Below the pieces are notes generated by a model. That model was not told the DNA's origin and did no database searches. It was given only the letters and a program-made list of their open reading frames with translations. Below, piece after piece: positions 9,284 to 18,053 of a DNA stretch of 64,000 bases. Source of the DNA: Pseudomonas abietaniphila (lineage in GTDB: Bacteria > Pseudomonadota > Gammaproteobacteria > Pseudomonadales > Pseudomonadaceae); assembly GCF_039697315.1 (NCBI RefSeq), contig NZ_CP155619.1:2108001-2172000 (forward strand), given 5' to 3'. Positions within the stretch are counted from its first letter, which is position 1, and the number at the start of each line of letters is the position of its first letter. A program made the position numbers and the translations under genes.

Positions 9284-10795
9284 TCATTTATCAAACACCG
9301 CCAACGACGCCGGCGTCTTCGGCGCAGCGGTCTTGTCGGCCGCTGGCGAATCGTTGCCCGCCATCAAGCCGCCGCCCAACGCCATCACCAGTTCGGCATG
9401 CACGGTCAGACGCGCGGCCTGCACCTGCTGCTGGATCTGCTGCTGATGGAACAACAAGGTTTGCGCGTTGAGCACGTTCAGGTAATCGGTCAGGCCACGC
9501 TGGTAGGCAATCATGGCGATGTCATACGTTTTCTGCGCGGCAGCGACCGACTGATCGGCGAACACCTGCTGTTTGTCCATCGACTCACGGCGAATCAACT
9601 GGTCGGAAATGTTCTTGAGCGCGTTGACCAGCGTCTGGTTGTACTGCGCCACGGCGGCGTCGTAACCGGCAGAGGCGACACCCAGCTCTGAGCGCAGACG
9701 CCCGCCGTCAAAGATCGGCAGCGTGATCGCCGGGCCGACGCTGTAGTTGAATTTCTTGCCGGTCAGAAACTCCAGCATGCCGCCGCCCGTAGCCATGTAA
9801 CCCAGGCTGCCCATCAGGTCGACATTGGGGTAGAAACCGGCGTGAGCGACATCGATGCCACGGGCCTGGGCCGCCACTCGCCAACGGCTGGCGACCACGT
9901 CAGGCCGTTGACCCAGTAATTGCGCCGGCAGTGCGGACGGCAGTTTAAGGGCGGCGCTGAGCGACAGGGTCGGACGCTGCAGACTGGCGCCCTCACCCGG
10001 GCCTTTGCCAGCCAACGCCGCGATCTGGTTGCGGCTCAAGGCGATGGCTTCATCCAGTGAGTCGATCTGACGATGGGTTTCGGGCAGCGGCGCTTCGGCC
10101 TGACTGACCTCGAAATGCGTGCCGATGCCGCCTTTCAGACGACGTTGCGCGAGGTCAACAATCTGCTGTTGCTGCGCCAGTGTCGCTTCGACGATGTCGC
10201 GCTGTGCGTAGTTCAGCGACAGCTGGATATAGGCGCGCACAATGTTGTCCTGCAATTCCAGCTGAGCCTGACGCTCTTCGGCGGCGCTCATGTGCGCCAT
10301 GTCCAGCGCCTCTTCGGTGTTGTTGCTTTCCCGACCCCAGAGGTCAAGGGAGTAACTCAGGCCGATGGAGGCGTTGTTGTCCCAGGTGCTGGTGTTCGAC
10401 AGCTCGCCTGGGCCGTAGAACTGGTCGGTTGGCCAGTTATGCCGTTTGAGGGTGCTGTCGCCCGTGATGTGCACCGACTCTGCAGACTCGGCGATCCCGG
10501 CCATGGCCTTGGCTTGACGCACGCGCGCCGCCGCGATGGCCAGACTCGGGCTGCCGAGTGCGGCGAGCTCGATCCAGTGATTGAGTTGGTCATCGCCATA
10601 CGCGCGCCACCATTGACCGTCGGGCCAGTGGGCATCTTTTGCGGCGGCTTTGATCGCTTCGTCGGTGGCCAGGTTGTCGGGCGACAACGAGGTGCCTTGA
10701 GGGGCAATACCGCCGGTTCCAATGCAGCCGCTGATGAGTAACGTTAAAGCCCAGACACTGAGGGGTTTTAGCCCTCTAAGGATGCGACGCGGCAC
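9284..10795 (-). CDS. NodT-family outer-membrane efflux lipoprotein
   Basis: A 503-residue outer-membrane factor. The N-terminus has a signal ending in a lipobox (LISGCIG, Cys near residue 24), as in OprM-type channels. Two outer-membrane-efflux repeats with long alpha-helical segments follow, for example ARVRQAKAMAGIAESAES and AQRDIVEATLAQQQQIVDLA. It forms the trimeric channel that lets the FUSC/HlyD pump cross the outer membrane. It is the first gene of the leftward efflux cluster, and its start faces the divergent LysR gene across 181 bp, a normal place for the regulator to act. Confidence 0.93.
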   Translation of the reverse strand: MPRRILRGLKPLSVWALTLLISGCIGTGGIAPQGTSLSPDNLATDEAIKAAAKDAHWPDGQWWRAYGDDQLNHWIELAALGSPSLAIAAARVRQAKAMAGIAESAESVHITGDSTLKRHNWPTDQFYGPGELSNTSTWDNNASIGLSYSLDLWGRESNNTEEALDMAHMSAAEERQAQLELQDNIVRAYIQLSLNYAQRDIVEATLAQQQQIVDLAQRRLKGGIGTHFEVSQAEAPLPETHRQIDSLDEAIALSRNQIAALAGKGPGEGASLQRPTLSLSAALKLPSALPAQLLGQRPDVVASRWRVAAQARGIDVAHAGFYPNVDLMGSLGYMATGGGMLEFLTGKKFNYSVGPAITLPIFDGGRLRSELGVASAGYDAAVAQYNQTLVNALKNISDQLIRRESMDKQQVFADQSVAAAQKTYDIAMIAYQRGLTDYLNVLNAQTLLFHQQQIQQQVQAARLTVHAELVMALGGGLMAGNDSPAADKTAAPKTPASLAVFDK

Positions 10796-10976
10796 AGCTG
10801 CAATTACCTGAATGAAAGGGGAATGGAACGAGCCGCGATTCTAGGATGCGCCTTGTGCGGCGATAAGCCGGGACTTATGTGAATCTTTGTTACCGAACCG
10901 AAGATAATCCTTTGGTATGGCTGACATGGATCAGTAACTTCATGTCACAATTTGCTATCTCACCAGAGAACGGCCA

Positions 10977-11924
10977 ATGGACACTCTGCAAAACATGCGC
11001 GCCTTCAGTTGCGTGGCCCAAGCAGGCAGCTTCACGGCTGCCGCAGCTCAGCTGGACACCACCACCGCCAACGTTTCGCGCGCCGTCTCAAATCTCGAAG
11101 CACACCTGCAAACCCGACTCCTGAACCGTACGACGCGACGCATTGCCCTGACCGAAGCCGGCAAGCGCTATTTGCTGCGGTGCGAGCAGATTCTGGGTTA
11201 CGTCGAAGAAGCCGAAGCAGAAGCCAGCGACGCCCACGCGCGCCCGGCGGGCCAGCTCAAGGTGCATTCGATGACAGGCGTCGGACAGCATTACGTGATC
11301 GACGCCATTGCGCGCTATCGCCGCAATCACCCGGACGTCTCGTTCGACCTGACCATGACCAACCGCGTGCCCGACCTGCTTGAAGAGGGTTACGACGTGT
11401 CGATCGTGCTGGCCAGCGAACTGCCGGACTCGGGATTCGTATCGCAGCGCCTGGGCATCACGTACAGCATCGTTTGCGCCTCACCCGCCTACATCAAGGC
11501 GTTCGGCATGGCCTACAAGCCGGCGGACTTGCTCAATCATGCCTGTCTGCGCCTGGTCAGCCCGGTGTTCCCGCTGGAGAAGTGGGCGTTTGACGGCCCC
11601 GAAGGCCAGGAAACCGTGACCATCGCCAGTTCGCCGTTCCTCGTCAACTCGGCTGACGCCATGAAAGCGGCGATCAGCAGCGGCATGGGCATCGGCATCC
11701 TGCCGATCTATTCGGCCATCGAAGGACTGCGTAATGGCTCACTGGTTCGCGTGCTGCCGCAATACCGTTCCCATGAGCTGAACCTGTACGCGATCTATCC
11801 GTCGCGTCAGTACCTGGATGCGAAGATCAAGACGTGGGTCGAATACCTGCGCGGCTCGCTGCCGGAAATCATGGCCGCGCATGAGGCGGATTTGCAGACG
11901 CACGTGTTGCCAGAGACGGTGTAG
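10977..11924 (+). CDS. LysR-family transcriptional regulator of the efflux cluster
   Basis: A 315-residue LTTR. The winged helix-turn-helix occupies residues 1-60 (FSCVAQAGSFTAAAAQLDTT, then VSRAVSNLEAHLQTRLLNRT). The co-inducer domain from about residue 90 belongs to the CrgA-like branch (LASELPDSGFVSQRLG). It is divergent from the NodT-FUSC-DUF1656-HlyD genes, the usual arrangement for an activator responding to a pump substrate. The shared 181-bp intergenic region holds AT-rich promoter sequence, but I could not fix a T-N11-A operator. Confidence 0.92.
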   Translation: MDTLQNMRAFSCVAQAGSFTAAAAQLDTTTANVSRAVSNLEAHLQTRLLNRTTRRIALTEAGKRYLLRCEQILGYVEEAEAEASDAHARPAGQLKVHSMTGVGQHYVIDAIARYRRNHPDVSFDLTMTNRVPDLLEEGYDVSIVLASELPDSGFVSQRLGITYSIVCASPAYIKAFGMAYKPADLLNHACLRLVSPVFPLEKWAFDGPEGQETVTIASSPFLVNSADAMKAAISSGMGIGILPIYSAIEGLRNGSLVRVLPQYRSHELNLYAIYPSRQYLDAKIKTWVEYLRGSLPEIMAAHEADLQTHVLPETV

Positions 11925-11943
11925 AAAAAAAACGCCGCGCACC

Positions 11944-12092
11944 TGTAGGAGCGTGGCTTGTGTCTGGGCCGCATCCGGATGATCGGCGCCGAAGTCGTAG
12001 TGAAATCAGCAAACGCTGTCTTTCAGATACACCCCGTATTCAGGATTTACTGCCGGTTCCCGGCAGATCGCGGGACAAGCCACGCTCCTACA
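11944..12092 (+). repeat. 149-bp repeat element, copy 2
   Basis: It begins TGTAGGAGCGTGGCTTGTGT, continues CTGGGCCGCATCCGGATGAT, and ends CGCGGGACAAGCCACGCTCC TACA. Its termini match copies 1 and 3. It lies between the LysR gene and the reductase gene. Confidence 0.78.
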
Positions 12093-12176
12093 GACTCAGC
12101 CCCCTCGCCAATCAAACAACAAGAATGTTAGCGTGCTACGCACTTCCCATCTGAACCGCCCGAGAGAAGCTATCCG

Positions 12177-13151
12177 ATGAAAAAGACCGTCCTTGCCTTC
12201 AGCCGCGTGTCCCCGGAAATGGCCGAGCGCCTGCAGCAAGACTTCAACGTGATCATCCCGGACCCGAAAAAGGGTGATCTGAACGAGCAGTTCAATGAAG
12301 CCCTGCCGCACACCCACGGCATGATCGGCGCCGGGCGCAAGCTGGGCCGCGAGCAGCTGGAAAGCGCAAAACAGCTGGAAGTGGTGTCGAGCATCTCGGT
12401 CGGTTACGACAACTACGACGTCGGTTACCTCACCGAACGCGGCATCATGCTGACCAACACCCCGGACGTGCTGACCGAAAGCACCGCCGACCTGGGCTTC
12501 TCGTTGATCATGAGCAGTGCCCGCCGCGTCGCCGAGCTGGACGCCTACACCAAGGCCGGCAACTGGAAGCGCAGCATCGAAGCGCCGCACTTTGGCACTG
12601 ACGTCTATGGCAAGACGCTGGGCATCGTCGGCATGGGCAACATCGGCGCGGCCGTTGCGCGTCGTGGTCGTCTGGGTTTCAACATGCCGATCCTGTACAG
12701 CGGCAACAGCCGCAAGACGGCCGTGGAGCAGGAACTGGGCGCACAATTCCGCACGCTGGATCAACTGCTGGCCGAGTCCGACTTCGTGTGTCTGGTGGTG
12801 CCGCTCAGCGAGAAAACCAAGCACCTGATCAGCACCCGCGAACTGTCGCTGATGAAGAAAAGCGCAATTCTGGTGAACATCGCCCGTGGCCCGATCGTCG
12901 ACGAACCGGCCCTGATCGAAGCGCTGCAAAACGGCACCATTCGGGGTGCGGGTCTGGACGTTTACGAGAAAGAGCCGCTGCCTGAATCGCCGCTGTTCAA
13001 ACTGAGCAACGCGGTCACCCTGCCGCACATCGGTTCCGCGACCCACGAAACCCGCCAGGCCATGGCCGATCGCGCCTACGACAACCTGCGTGCCGCCCTG
13101 TTGGGCGAGAAACCGCAGGATCTGGTGAATGCACAGGTGTGGAAAGGCTGA
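12177..13151 (+). CDS. tkrA: 2-ketogluconate / glyoxylate-hydroxypyruvate reductase (D-2-hydroxyacid dehydrogenase)
   Basis: A 324-residue D-2-hydroxyacid dehydrogenase. The NAD(P)-binding motif GIVGMGNIGAAVARR is near residues 149-163. The catalytic Arg is in NIARGPIVDE, the Glu in the GLDVYEKEPLP segment, and the His in LPHIGSATHETR, giving a complete Arg-Glu-His triad. The sequence fits the GhrB/TkrA branch, which reduces 2-ketogluconate, glyoxylate and hydroxypyruvate with NADPH. It stands alone after repeat copy 2, with AGAAGC a few bases before the start codon. The precise substrate preference cannot be decided from sequence. Confidence 0.9.
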   Translation: MKKTVLAFSRVSPEMAERLQQDFNVIIPDPKKGDLNEQFNEALPHTHGMIGAGRKLGREQLESAKQLEVVSSISVGYDNYDVGYLTERGIMLTNTPDVLTESTADLGFSLIMSSARRVAELDAYTKAGNWKRSIEAPHFGTDVYGKTLGIVGMGNIGAAVARRGRLGFNMPILYSGNSRKTAVEQELGAQFRTLDQLLAESDFVCLVVPLSEKTKHLISTRELSLMKKSAILVNIARGPIVDEPALIEALQNGTIRGAGLDVYEKEPLPESPLFKLSNAVTLPHIGSATHETRQAMADRAYDNLRAALLGEKPQDLVNAQVWKG

Positions 13152-13175
13152 AGACTTTCAGCGCCTGATCCGGCG

Positions 13176-13200
13176 ATTCGCGGGCAAGCGCGCTCCTGCA
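13176..13200. repeat. single REP unit
   Basis: ATTCGCGGGCAAGCGCGCTC CTGCA is a REP arm of the GCGCGCTCCTRCA subtype, located between the convergent reductase and EamA genes. Confidence 0.7.
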
Positions 13201-13262
13201 CGGGAGCGCGTTGATGATGATCGTTCACACGGTCCCCGTGGGCGCGATCAACGACGTGATCC

Positions 13263-14162
13263 TCAAGCCAGTTTCGCCGTCACCGGCACCACCGCCTTTG
13301 GCTTCCTGAACACCAGCACATTCCCCACCATCACCAACACCAGGCCCATCAACGCGGGCACGGTCCATTGGTAGCCTTCGGCGTATGCCGACACGTTCAG
13401 CGCCACCACCGGGAACAGCACCGTGCAGTACGCCGCGCGCTCCGGGCCCATACGCCCGACCAGCGTCAGGTAGGCCGTGAAGCCGATCACCGAACCCGGA
13501 ATCACCAGATACAGCAGCGAGCCGATGTAGCGCGTGTTCCATTCAAAGCCAAACGGCGTGCCGCTGATCAGGCAATACACGCTGAGCATCGCTGCGCCAT
13601 ACAGCATGCCGTAGGCATTGGTGGTCAGCGGACGCAGGCCCGCCTTCTGTTGCAGACTGGAGAGCATGTTGCCCGCCGAGAAGCACAGCGTGCCGAGCAA
13701 CGCCAGCCCAAGGCCGATCAGCGTTTCATGGCTGGCGCTGTGCCCGGACAGCTCGGGCCAGAACAGGCATGCAAGACCGATCAGGCCCAGGGCACCTCCC
13801 GCCAGCACGTTGCGCGCGATCCTTTGTTTGAAGAACACCCGCGCATTGAGCGCATTCCACAGCGTCGCGGTGGAAAACACCACGGCCACCAGACCGCTGG
13901 GAATCCACCGACTGGCCGTGTAGAAGCACATGAAATTCACGCAGAACAGACACACGCCCTGCGCCAGGCAGATCAACTGTCCACGGCGGTTGACCTTTTG
14001 CAGTTTGCCGCTGACCAGCAGCATCGCGAACAGAATCAACGCAGCCAAGCCGAAGCGGTAAACGATCGACACCGGAATCGCCACCTCGCCCAGTTGCAGT
14101 TTCAAGGCGATCCAGGTCGTGCCCCAGATCAACACAGTCAGCAGATACAGCGAGATGTTCAT
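13263..14162 (-). CDS. EamA/DMT-family exporter
   Basis: A 299-residue drug/metabolite transporter with about ten hydrophobic helices and the internal repeat of two EamA domains. It starts MNISLYLLTVLIWGTTWIAL with the typical N-terminal WGTTW motif. The start at 14162 sits behind GAGGAG; the frame is open further upstream, but that part shows no membrane protein features. The divergent AraC-type gene, 312 bp away across a REP pair, is a plausible regulator. Substrates of this family include amino acids and metabolites; none can be assigned. Confidence 0.9.
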   Translation of the reverse strand: MNISLYLLTVLIWGTTWIALKLQLGEVAIPVSIVYRFGLAALILFAMLLVSGKLQKVNRRGQLICLAQGVCLFCVNFMCFYTASRWIPSGLVAVVFSTATLWNALNARVFFKQRIARNVLAGGALGLIGLACLFWPELSGHSASHETLIGLGLALLGTLCFSAGNMLSSLQQKAGLRPLTTNAYGMLYGAAMLSVYCLISGTPFGFEWNTRYIGSLLYLVIPGSVIGFTAYLTLVGRMGPERAAYCTVLFPVVALNVSAYAEGYQWTVPALMGLVLVMVGNVLVFRKPKAVVPVTAKLA

Positions 14163-14330
14163 GGCAGGCTCCTCATTGAGACCCCAGTCTGCGCATCCGC
14201 CACGGTCGCCACTTGCAAAAACTTGCGCATTTGATCGTCGGACGGCTGGCAGAAGCCCGATGGGGGAGTAGGATTCGGGGCATGGACGATGTACCTGACG
14301 CAACGCTAAATGGCTGATGACAAAATGCCC

Positions 14331-14422
14331 TGTGGGAGCGAGCTTGCTCGCGAATGCTGACGCATGACCGACAGAGGTATTGCTGCTTCACCTGACACTT
14401 CGTGGGCAAGCTCAGTCCCACG
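14331..14422. repeat. REP pair (BIME-like) in the 14163-14474 intergenic region
   Basis: An arm TGTGGGAGCGAGCTTGCTCG and a diverged opposite arm (GTGGGCAAGCTCAGTCCCAC) enclose about 50 bp. The 312-bp gap between EamA and AraC genes holds nothing else that I recognise. Confidence 0.8.
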
Positions 14423-14474
14423 GGTTATCTGTCCGCCGACCCAACACCGCCAACCTGTATTTCACGAGATGCCC

Positions 14475-15350
14475 ATGTCGTCACTGGACACCATCCAGGT
14501 CTTTCAATGCCTGAACAGCTCGCCTCACGCGCAGCTGGAGCAGAGTGCGTCGCTGGGTGACGGTGTGGTCGCGGCGTTGTGGAATAACCGGCACGATGCG
14601 CAGGATTATCACGGCCCCAGCCATCACACCCTGTCCTGCTACATCTCGGGCGGCACCCAGACCTATCGCCGCGACCAGCCCGACAGGAAAGGCGCGCCAG
14701 GCAAGCTCTGCGTTCTGCCCGCCGGGCACCAGTCGTCCTGGGTGGTCAACGGTGACCTGCGGCTCGCGCATCTCTATATCAGTCCGGAGCAGTTCGCCGT
14801 GAACTGCGTCAGCCTGCTTGACCGTGAGCCTCGGGAAATGATGCTGCGGGAGAACACCTTCATCGATGATCCCCTGCAAGCCGAGCGCTTCGATCGACTG
14901 ATACGCATGAACTGGAACGAACCCGGCGAGCGTCTTTTGACCAGCAGCCTGGCCCATGAGCTGCTCGATCACATGATCCTGAGTCAGGTCGGCCTGCGTG
15001 ACGGTCTGCGCTTGAAGGGCGGACTGGCGCCGCATTTGCGCCGGCAACTGGTGGAGTTCATCGAACAGAATCTGGCGGAGCCGCTGAGCCTGGGGCAACT
15101 GGCCGGAATGTGCGCGCTGTCGGAGTACCACTTTGCGCGCATGTTCCGCGAAAGCTTCGGTCTGCCGCCCCATCAATACCTGCTCGCCCGCCGCCTGAAC
15201 CGCGCCCGTGAACTGCTGCGCAGCACCCGCCTGCCGTTCGGACACATTGCCCTGGAGTGCGGATTCGCCAGCGCCAGCCATTTCTGCAACCGTTTCAGAC
15301 ACGCGATGGGCGCGACGGCCGGGGAATATCGGTTGGCGTTTCAGTCATGA
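14475..15350 (+). CDS. AraC-family transcriptional regulator
   Basis: A 291-residue regulator. The C-terminal 100 residues carry the double helix-turn-helix of AraC/XylS proteins (LSLGQLAGMCALSEYHFARM, then the second motif FGHIALECGFASASHFCNRF). The N-terminal half is a cupin-like sensor (LPAGHQSSWVV). ATG codons at 14469 and 14475 are both possible; GAG at a normal distance favours 14475. Sequence further upstream overlaps the REP pair and is unlikely to be coding. It probably controls the divergent EamA transporter, judged only from position. Confidence 0.9.
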   Translation: MSSLDTIQVFQCLNSSPHAQLEQSASLGDGVVAALWNNRHDAQDYHGPSHHTLSCYISGGTQTYRRDQPDRKGAPGKLCVLPAGHQSSWVVNGDLRLAHLYISPEQFAVNCVSLLDREPREMMLRENTFIDDPLQAERFDRLIRMNWNEPGERLLTSSLAHELLDHMILSQVGLRDGLRLKGGLAPHLRRQLVEFIEQNLAEPLSLGQLAGMCALSEYHFARMFRESFGLPPHQYLLARRLNRARELLRSTRLPFGHIALECGFASASHFCNRFRHAMGATAGEYRLAFQS

Positions 15351-15376
15351 ATGTCATGGACTGACGCGGTCCATCC

Positions 15377-15463
15377 TGTGGGAGCGAATTCATTCGCGAT
15401 GAGGGGGTCAGTCGGCACATCTCTATCGTCTGGAAAGTTTTCGCGAATGAATTCGCTCCCACA
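15377..15463. repeat. REP pair
   Basis: Two inverted arms, TGTGGGAGCGAATTCATTCG and CGAATGAATTCGCTCCCACA, are separated by about 45 bp between the AraC gene and the TonB-receptor gene. Transcribed either way they would form a long stem. Confidence 0.85.
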
Positions 15464-15526
15464 GAGGTCGTGCTCAGCCCGCTACACCTTCAAACTCCCA
15501 AGAGTAAGCGTCAGGCAGCAGAACGT

Positions 15527-17992
15527 TTAAAACTCCAGCGTCGTTGCCACGATCACCTGCCTCGAATCCCCCACCGACACAAAATACCGGCTCACCGCCG
15601 AGCTGTAGTACGTGCGATCAAACAGGTTCTTCACGTTGAGCTGAACCTTCACGTTCTGGCCGTCCAGCTTCGTTTCATACGTCGCGAAGGCATCGGCGAC
15701 GGTGTAACCCGGCAGGTCGAAATCGTTGTCCGGGTCGCCCGCGCGCTCACCCACATAGTGAGCGCCCGCCCCCGCGCGCAATCGGTCCGAACCCAAGACC
15801 GCGCCGAAGTCGTACACCGCAGACAGCGAACCGCTGTGCCTGGGCACATTCTGCAGCCGATTGCCCTTGAGCGTCGGGTCTTCCATCACCCAGGCATCGG
15901 TAAAGGCGTAACCGCCGATAAGGCTCCAGCGTTCTGACAACTGACCGCTCAGGTCCAGCTCTGCACCGCGCGAACGCACTTCACCGGCGGTCGTGTACAC
16001 CGTATTGGCTGTGAGCGAATCGAAGTTGGCGACCAGCACGTTGCGCTTTTTGATGTCGAACACCGCCAGCGTCCCGCTGATGCGGTCGTCCACATCCCAC
16101 TTGGCGCCGAGCTCCCAGGCTTTCGACTCTTCCGGCAAGGTGGCCGAATCCAGCACCGTGCCACCCGCCAGCGCGGCAATGGTGGAGTTGGGTTTGAACG
16201 ACTCGGTGTAGCTGCCGTAGAACGACAGTTCATCGGTATAGCGGTACACCAGGCCGGCGCGGGGAATCCATTTTTCACCATTAAGGTCTGTGTTGCGCGT
16301 GAACGGAATGCCTTTGCCCGCCTGCTGATCGAACATCTCGTAACGCCCACCGGCCACGACGATCCACTGATCGGTCAGGTGAACGGAATCCTGAATGAAC
16401 AATGAGTCGGTACGCAGGATGTCCAGCTGGTCGCTGTCTGGCGCGCTGACCAGCGTGCCCTCCACTTCCTGACCATACACCGGGTTTACGTAACTGAACG
16501 TGGTCAGGCTTTTTTGCCGGATCAGTTCGCCGCGATAGATCTTGCGGTACTCGTCATCAACCCCGACCAGCAGGTCGTGCTGCATCCCCGCTACCCCAAC
16601 ACGACCGGCCAGGGTCAAGGTGGTGAAACGGTCGGTGCTCAGCGAGTCGCGCGTGCCGTCCATGGAACGGGTCAGCGTGCCATCGCCCGGGCTTACGCCG
16701 GTCACGCGCACTTGGCTGGCGTCGTAGGTTTCACGGTTGTAGCTGTAGCCCAGATGGCCTTTCCAGTTGTCGTCGAACGCGTGATCGGCCTCGATCCGGT
16801 AAAGGTCCGAGCGACCTTCCATGTTGTTGAAGGGCTCGTCCAGGCGACGGGTCGCGGGAATGTTCAACGGGTGGTTGGTACGCGGATCGATGGCTGTTCC
16901 ACGGTCGAAAGGCGACAGGAACTCCCGATGCTCATAGGCCGCCAGCACCTGCGTGCTGTCGCCGTCCCAGGACAGCGAAGGCGCCACCAGTGTCTCGCGG
17001 TGCACGCCGTAGTTACGCCAGTAATCTTCGTCCTCGTGATCGAGAATCATGCGATATGCAAAGGGTGAATCGCCGAGCGCGCCAGTGCTGTCCAGCGTTG
17101 CGCCACTGCCATTCTTACCCGATCCGTAGCTGGAGCCACGCGTGGTCAGGGCGCTGTAGGGCTGCCATTCGGGACGTTTACTGACGACGTTGATCACGCC
17201 GCCCGGATCCTGAATGCCATACAGCACCGATGCCGGCCCCTTGAGCACTTCAACCCGCTCAGCCGTGGCATTGAGGTTGCGCCCCTGCACCACCGGCATT
17301 CCGTCACGCATGATCGAACCGTCGCGGTTGTCGCCGAAACCGCGCTTCATCAGGGTGTCCTGCGTGCTGCCCAGCGTGTTGCCCTGGGTCACGCCGCTGA
17401 TGGTGCTCAGGGCATCGTCGAGATTGCGCGGCGCCTGATCACGCAACACCTGAGCCGGCACAACGCTGACCGCTTGCGGGTTTTCCAGTCGAGGTGTGGA
17501 CGAGCGCATCACCGACGTCGTGACCGGCGGCAGGTACGTCTCCGGCGCCGTGCGGGGCGAGTCGATCTGCGTCACTCCCAACGTGATCGCCCCTTCGCTC
17601 GACGCGGGCTCAAGGGTGAACGTGGTGTCGGTGGCGCGTCGAAACCTCAGACCGGAAGTGCCCAACAGCCGCTTCAATGCCTGTTCGGCGGTCAGCGATC
17701 CACTCACCGCCGGTGCTTCGATGCTGTAGGGCGTGTCCTGGGTGTAAATCACACTTTGCCCGGTCACCCGACTGAAATCGCTGAGTGCCTGCGGCAGAGG
17801 TTGGGCAGGGATGGAAAAGTCATAGGCAGGCTCCGCCCCCTGAGCGCACGCGCTCCAGACAGTGAGCATGGAAATGCCGAACCAGACCTTCAATCTGAAA
17901 AACCTCGATACTCGACCCGGAACATCTGTCCGCACACTCGATACCTGCGGGAGTGAGCTTGCTCGCGAAGACGTCAGATCAGTCCCCTTCAT
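15527..17992 (-). CDS. TonB-dependent siderophore receptor with N-terminal signalling (STN) domain
   Basis: An 821-residue frame encoding a ferric-siderophore transducer. The mature protein starts around AEPAYDFSIPAQPLPQALSD, an STN signalling domain that would contact the FecR protein. The plug (RGFGDNRDGSIMRDGMP, VEVLKGPASVLYGIQDPGG) follows, then a 22-strand barrel ending in a Phe (VIVATTLEF), as needed for BAM assembly. The ATG at 17992 has no Shine-Dalgarno and lies inside a REP pair. A GTG at 17935 or TTG at 17893 (behind TCGAGG, giving a 20-residue signal peptide) is more likely to be the true start. With the sigma and FecR genes it forms a standard cell-surface signalling unit. The siderophore is unknown. 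Confidence 0.92.
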   Translation of the reverse strand: MKGTDLTSSRASSLPQVSSVRTDVPGRVSRFFRLKVWFGISMLTVWSACAQGAEPAYDFSIPAQPLPQALSDFSRVTGQSVIYTQDTPYSIEAPAVSGSLTAEQALKRLLGTSGLRFRRATDTTFTLEPASSEGAITLGVTQIDSPRTAPETYLPPVTTSVMRSSTPRLENPQAVSVVPAQVLRDQAPRNLDDALSTISGVTQGNTLGSTQDTLMKRGFGDNRDGSIMRDGMPVVQGRNLNATAERVEVLKGPASVLYGIQDPGGVINVVSKRPEWQPYSALTTRGSSYGSGKNGSGATLDSTGALGDSPFAYRMILDHEDEDYWRNYGVHRETLVAPSLSWDGDSTQVLAAYEHREFLSPFDRGTAIDPRTNHPLNIPATRRLDEPFNNMEGRSDLYRIEADHAFDDNWKGHLGYSYNRETYDASQVRVTGVSPGDGTLTRSMDGTRDSLSTDRFTTLTLAGRVGVAGMQHDLLVGVDDEYRKIYRGELIRQKSLTTFSYVNPVYGQEVEGTLVSAPDSDQLDILRTDSLFIQDSVHLTDQWIVVAGGRYEMFDQQAGKGIPFTRNTDLNGEKWIPRAGLVYRYTDELSFYGSYTESFKPNSTIAALAGGTVLDSATLPEESKAWELGAKWDVDDRISGTLAVFDIKKRNVLVANFDSLTANTVYTTAGEVRSRGAELDLSGQLSERWSLIGGYAFTDAWVMEDPTLKGNRLQNVPRHSGSLSAVYDFGAVLGSDRLRAGAGAHYVGERAGDPDNDFDLPGYTVADAFATYETKLDGQNVKVQLNVKNLFDRTYYSSAVSRYFVSVGDSRQVIVATTLEF

Positions 17993-18033
17993 GTTGCTGA
18001 CACAACGCCCTCGCGAGCAAGCTCGCTCCCACA
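17946..18033. repeat. REP pair overlapping the putative 5' end of the receptor gene
   Basis: Arms GCGGGAGTGAGCTTGCTCGC and GCGAGCAAGCTCGCTCCCAC flank about 45 bp between the FecR and receptor genes. A stem here could separate expression of fecIR from that of the receptor. Confidence 0.8.
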
Positions 18034-18053
18034 GGGCATGTGCTGTTGCTCGG

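Noticed and set aside
12096..13046. Minus-strand frame of 316 codons
   Set aside because: Antisense to the D-2-hydroxyacid dehydrogenase, which has all catalytic motifs.
15377..15463. REP pairs as gene terminators or attachment sites
   Set aside because: They recur at many loci with the same arms, so they are dispersed repeats; any terminator effect is secondary.
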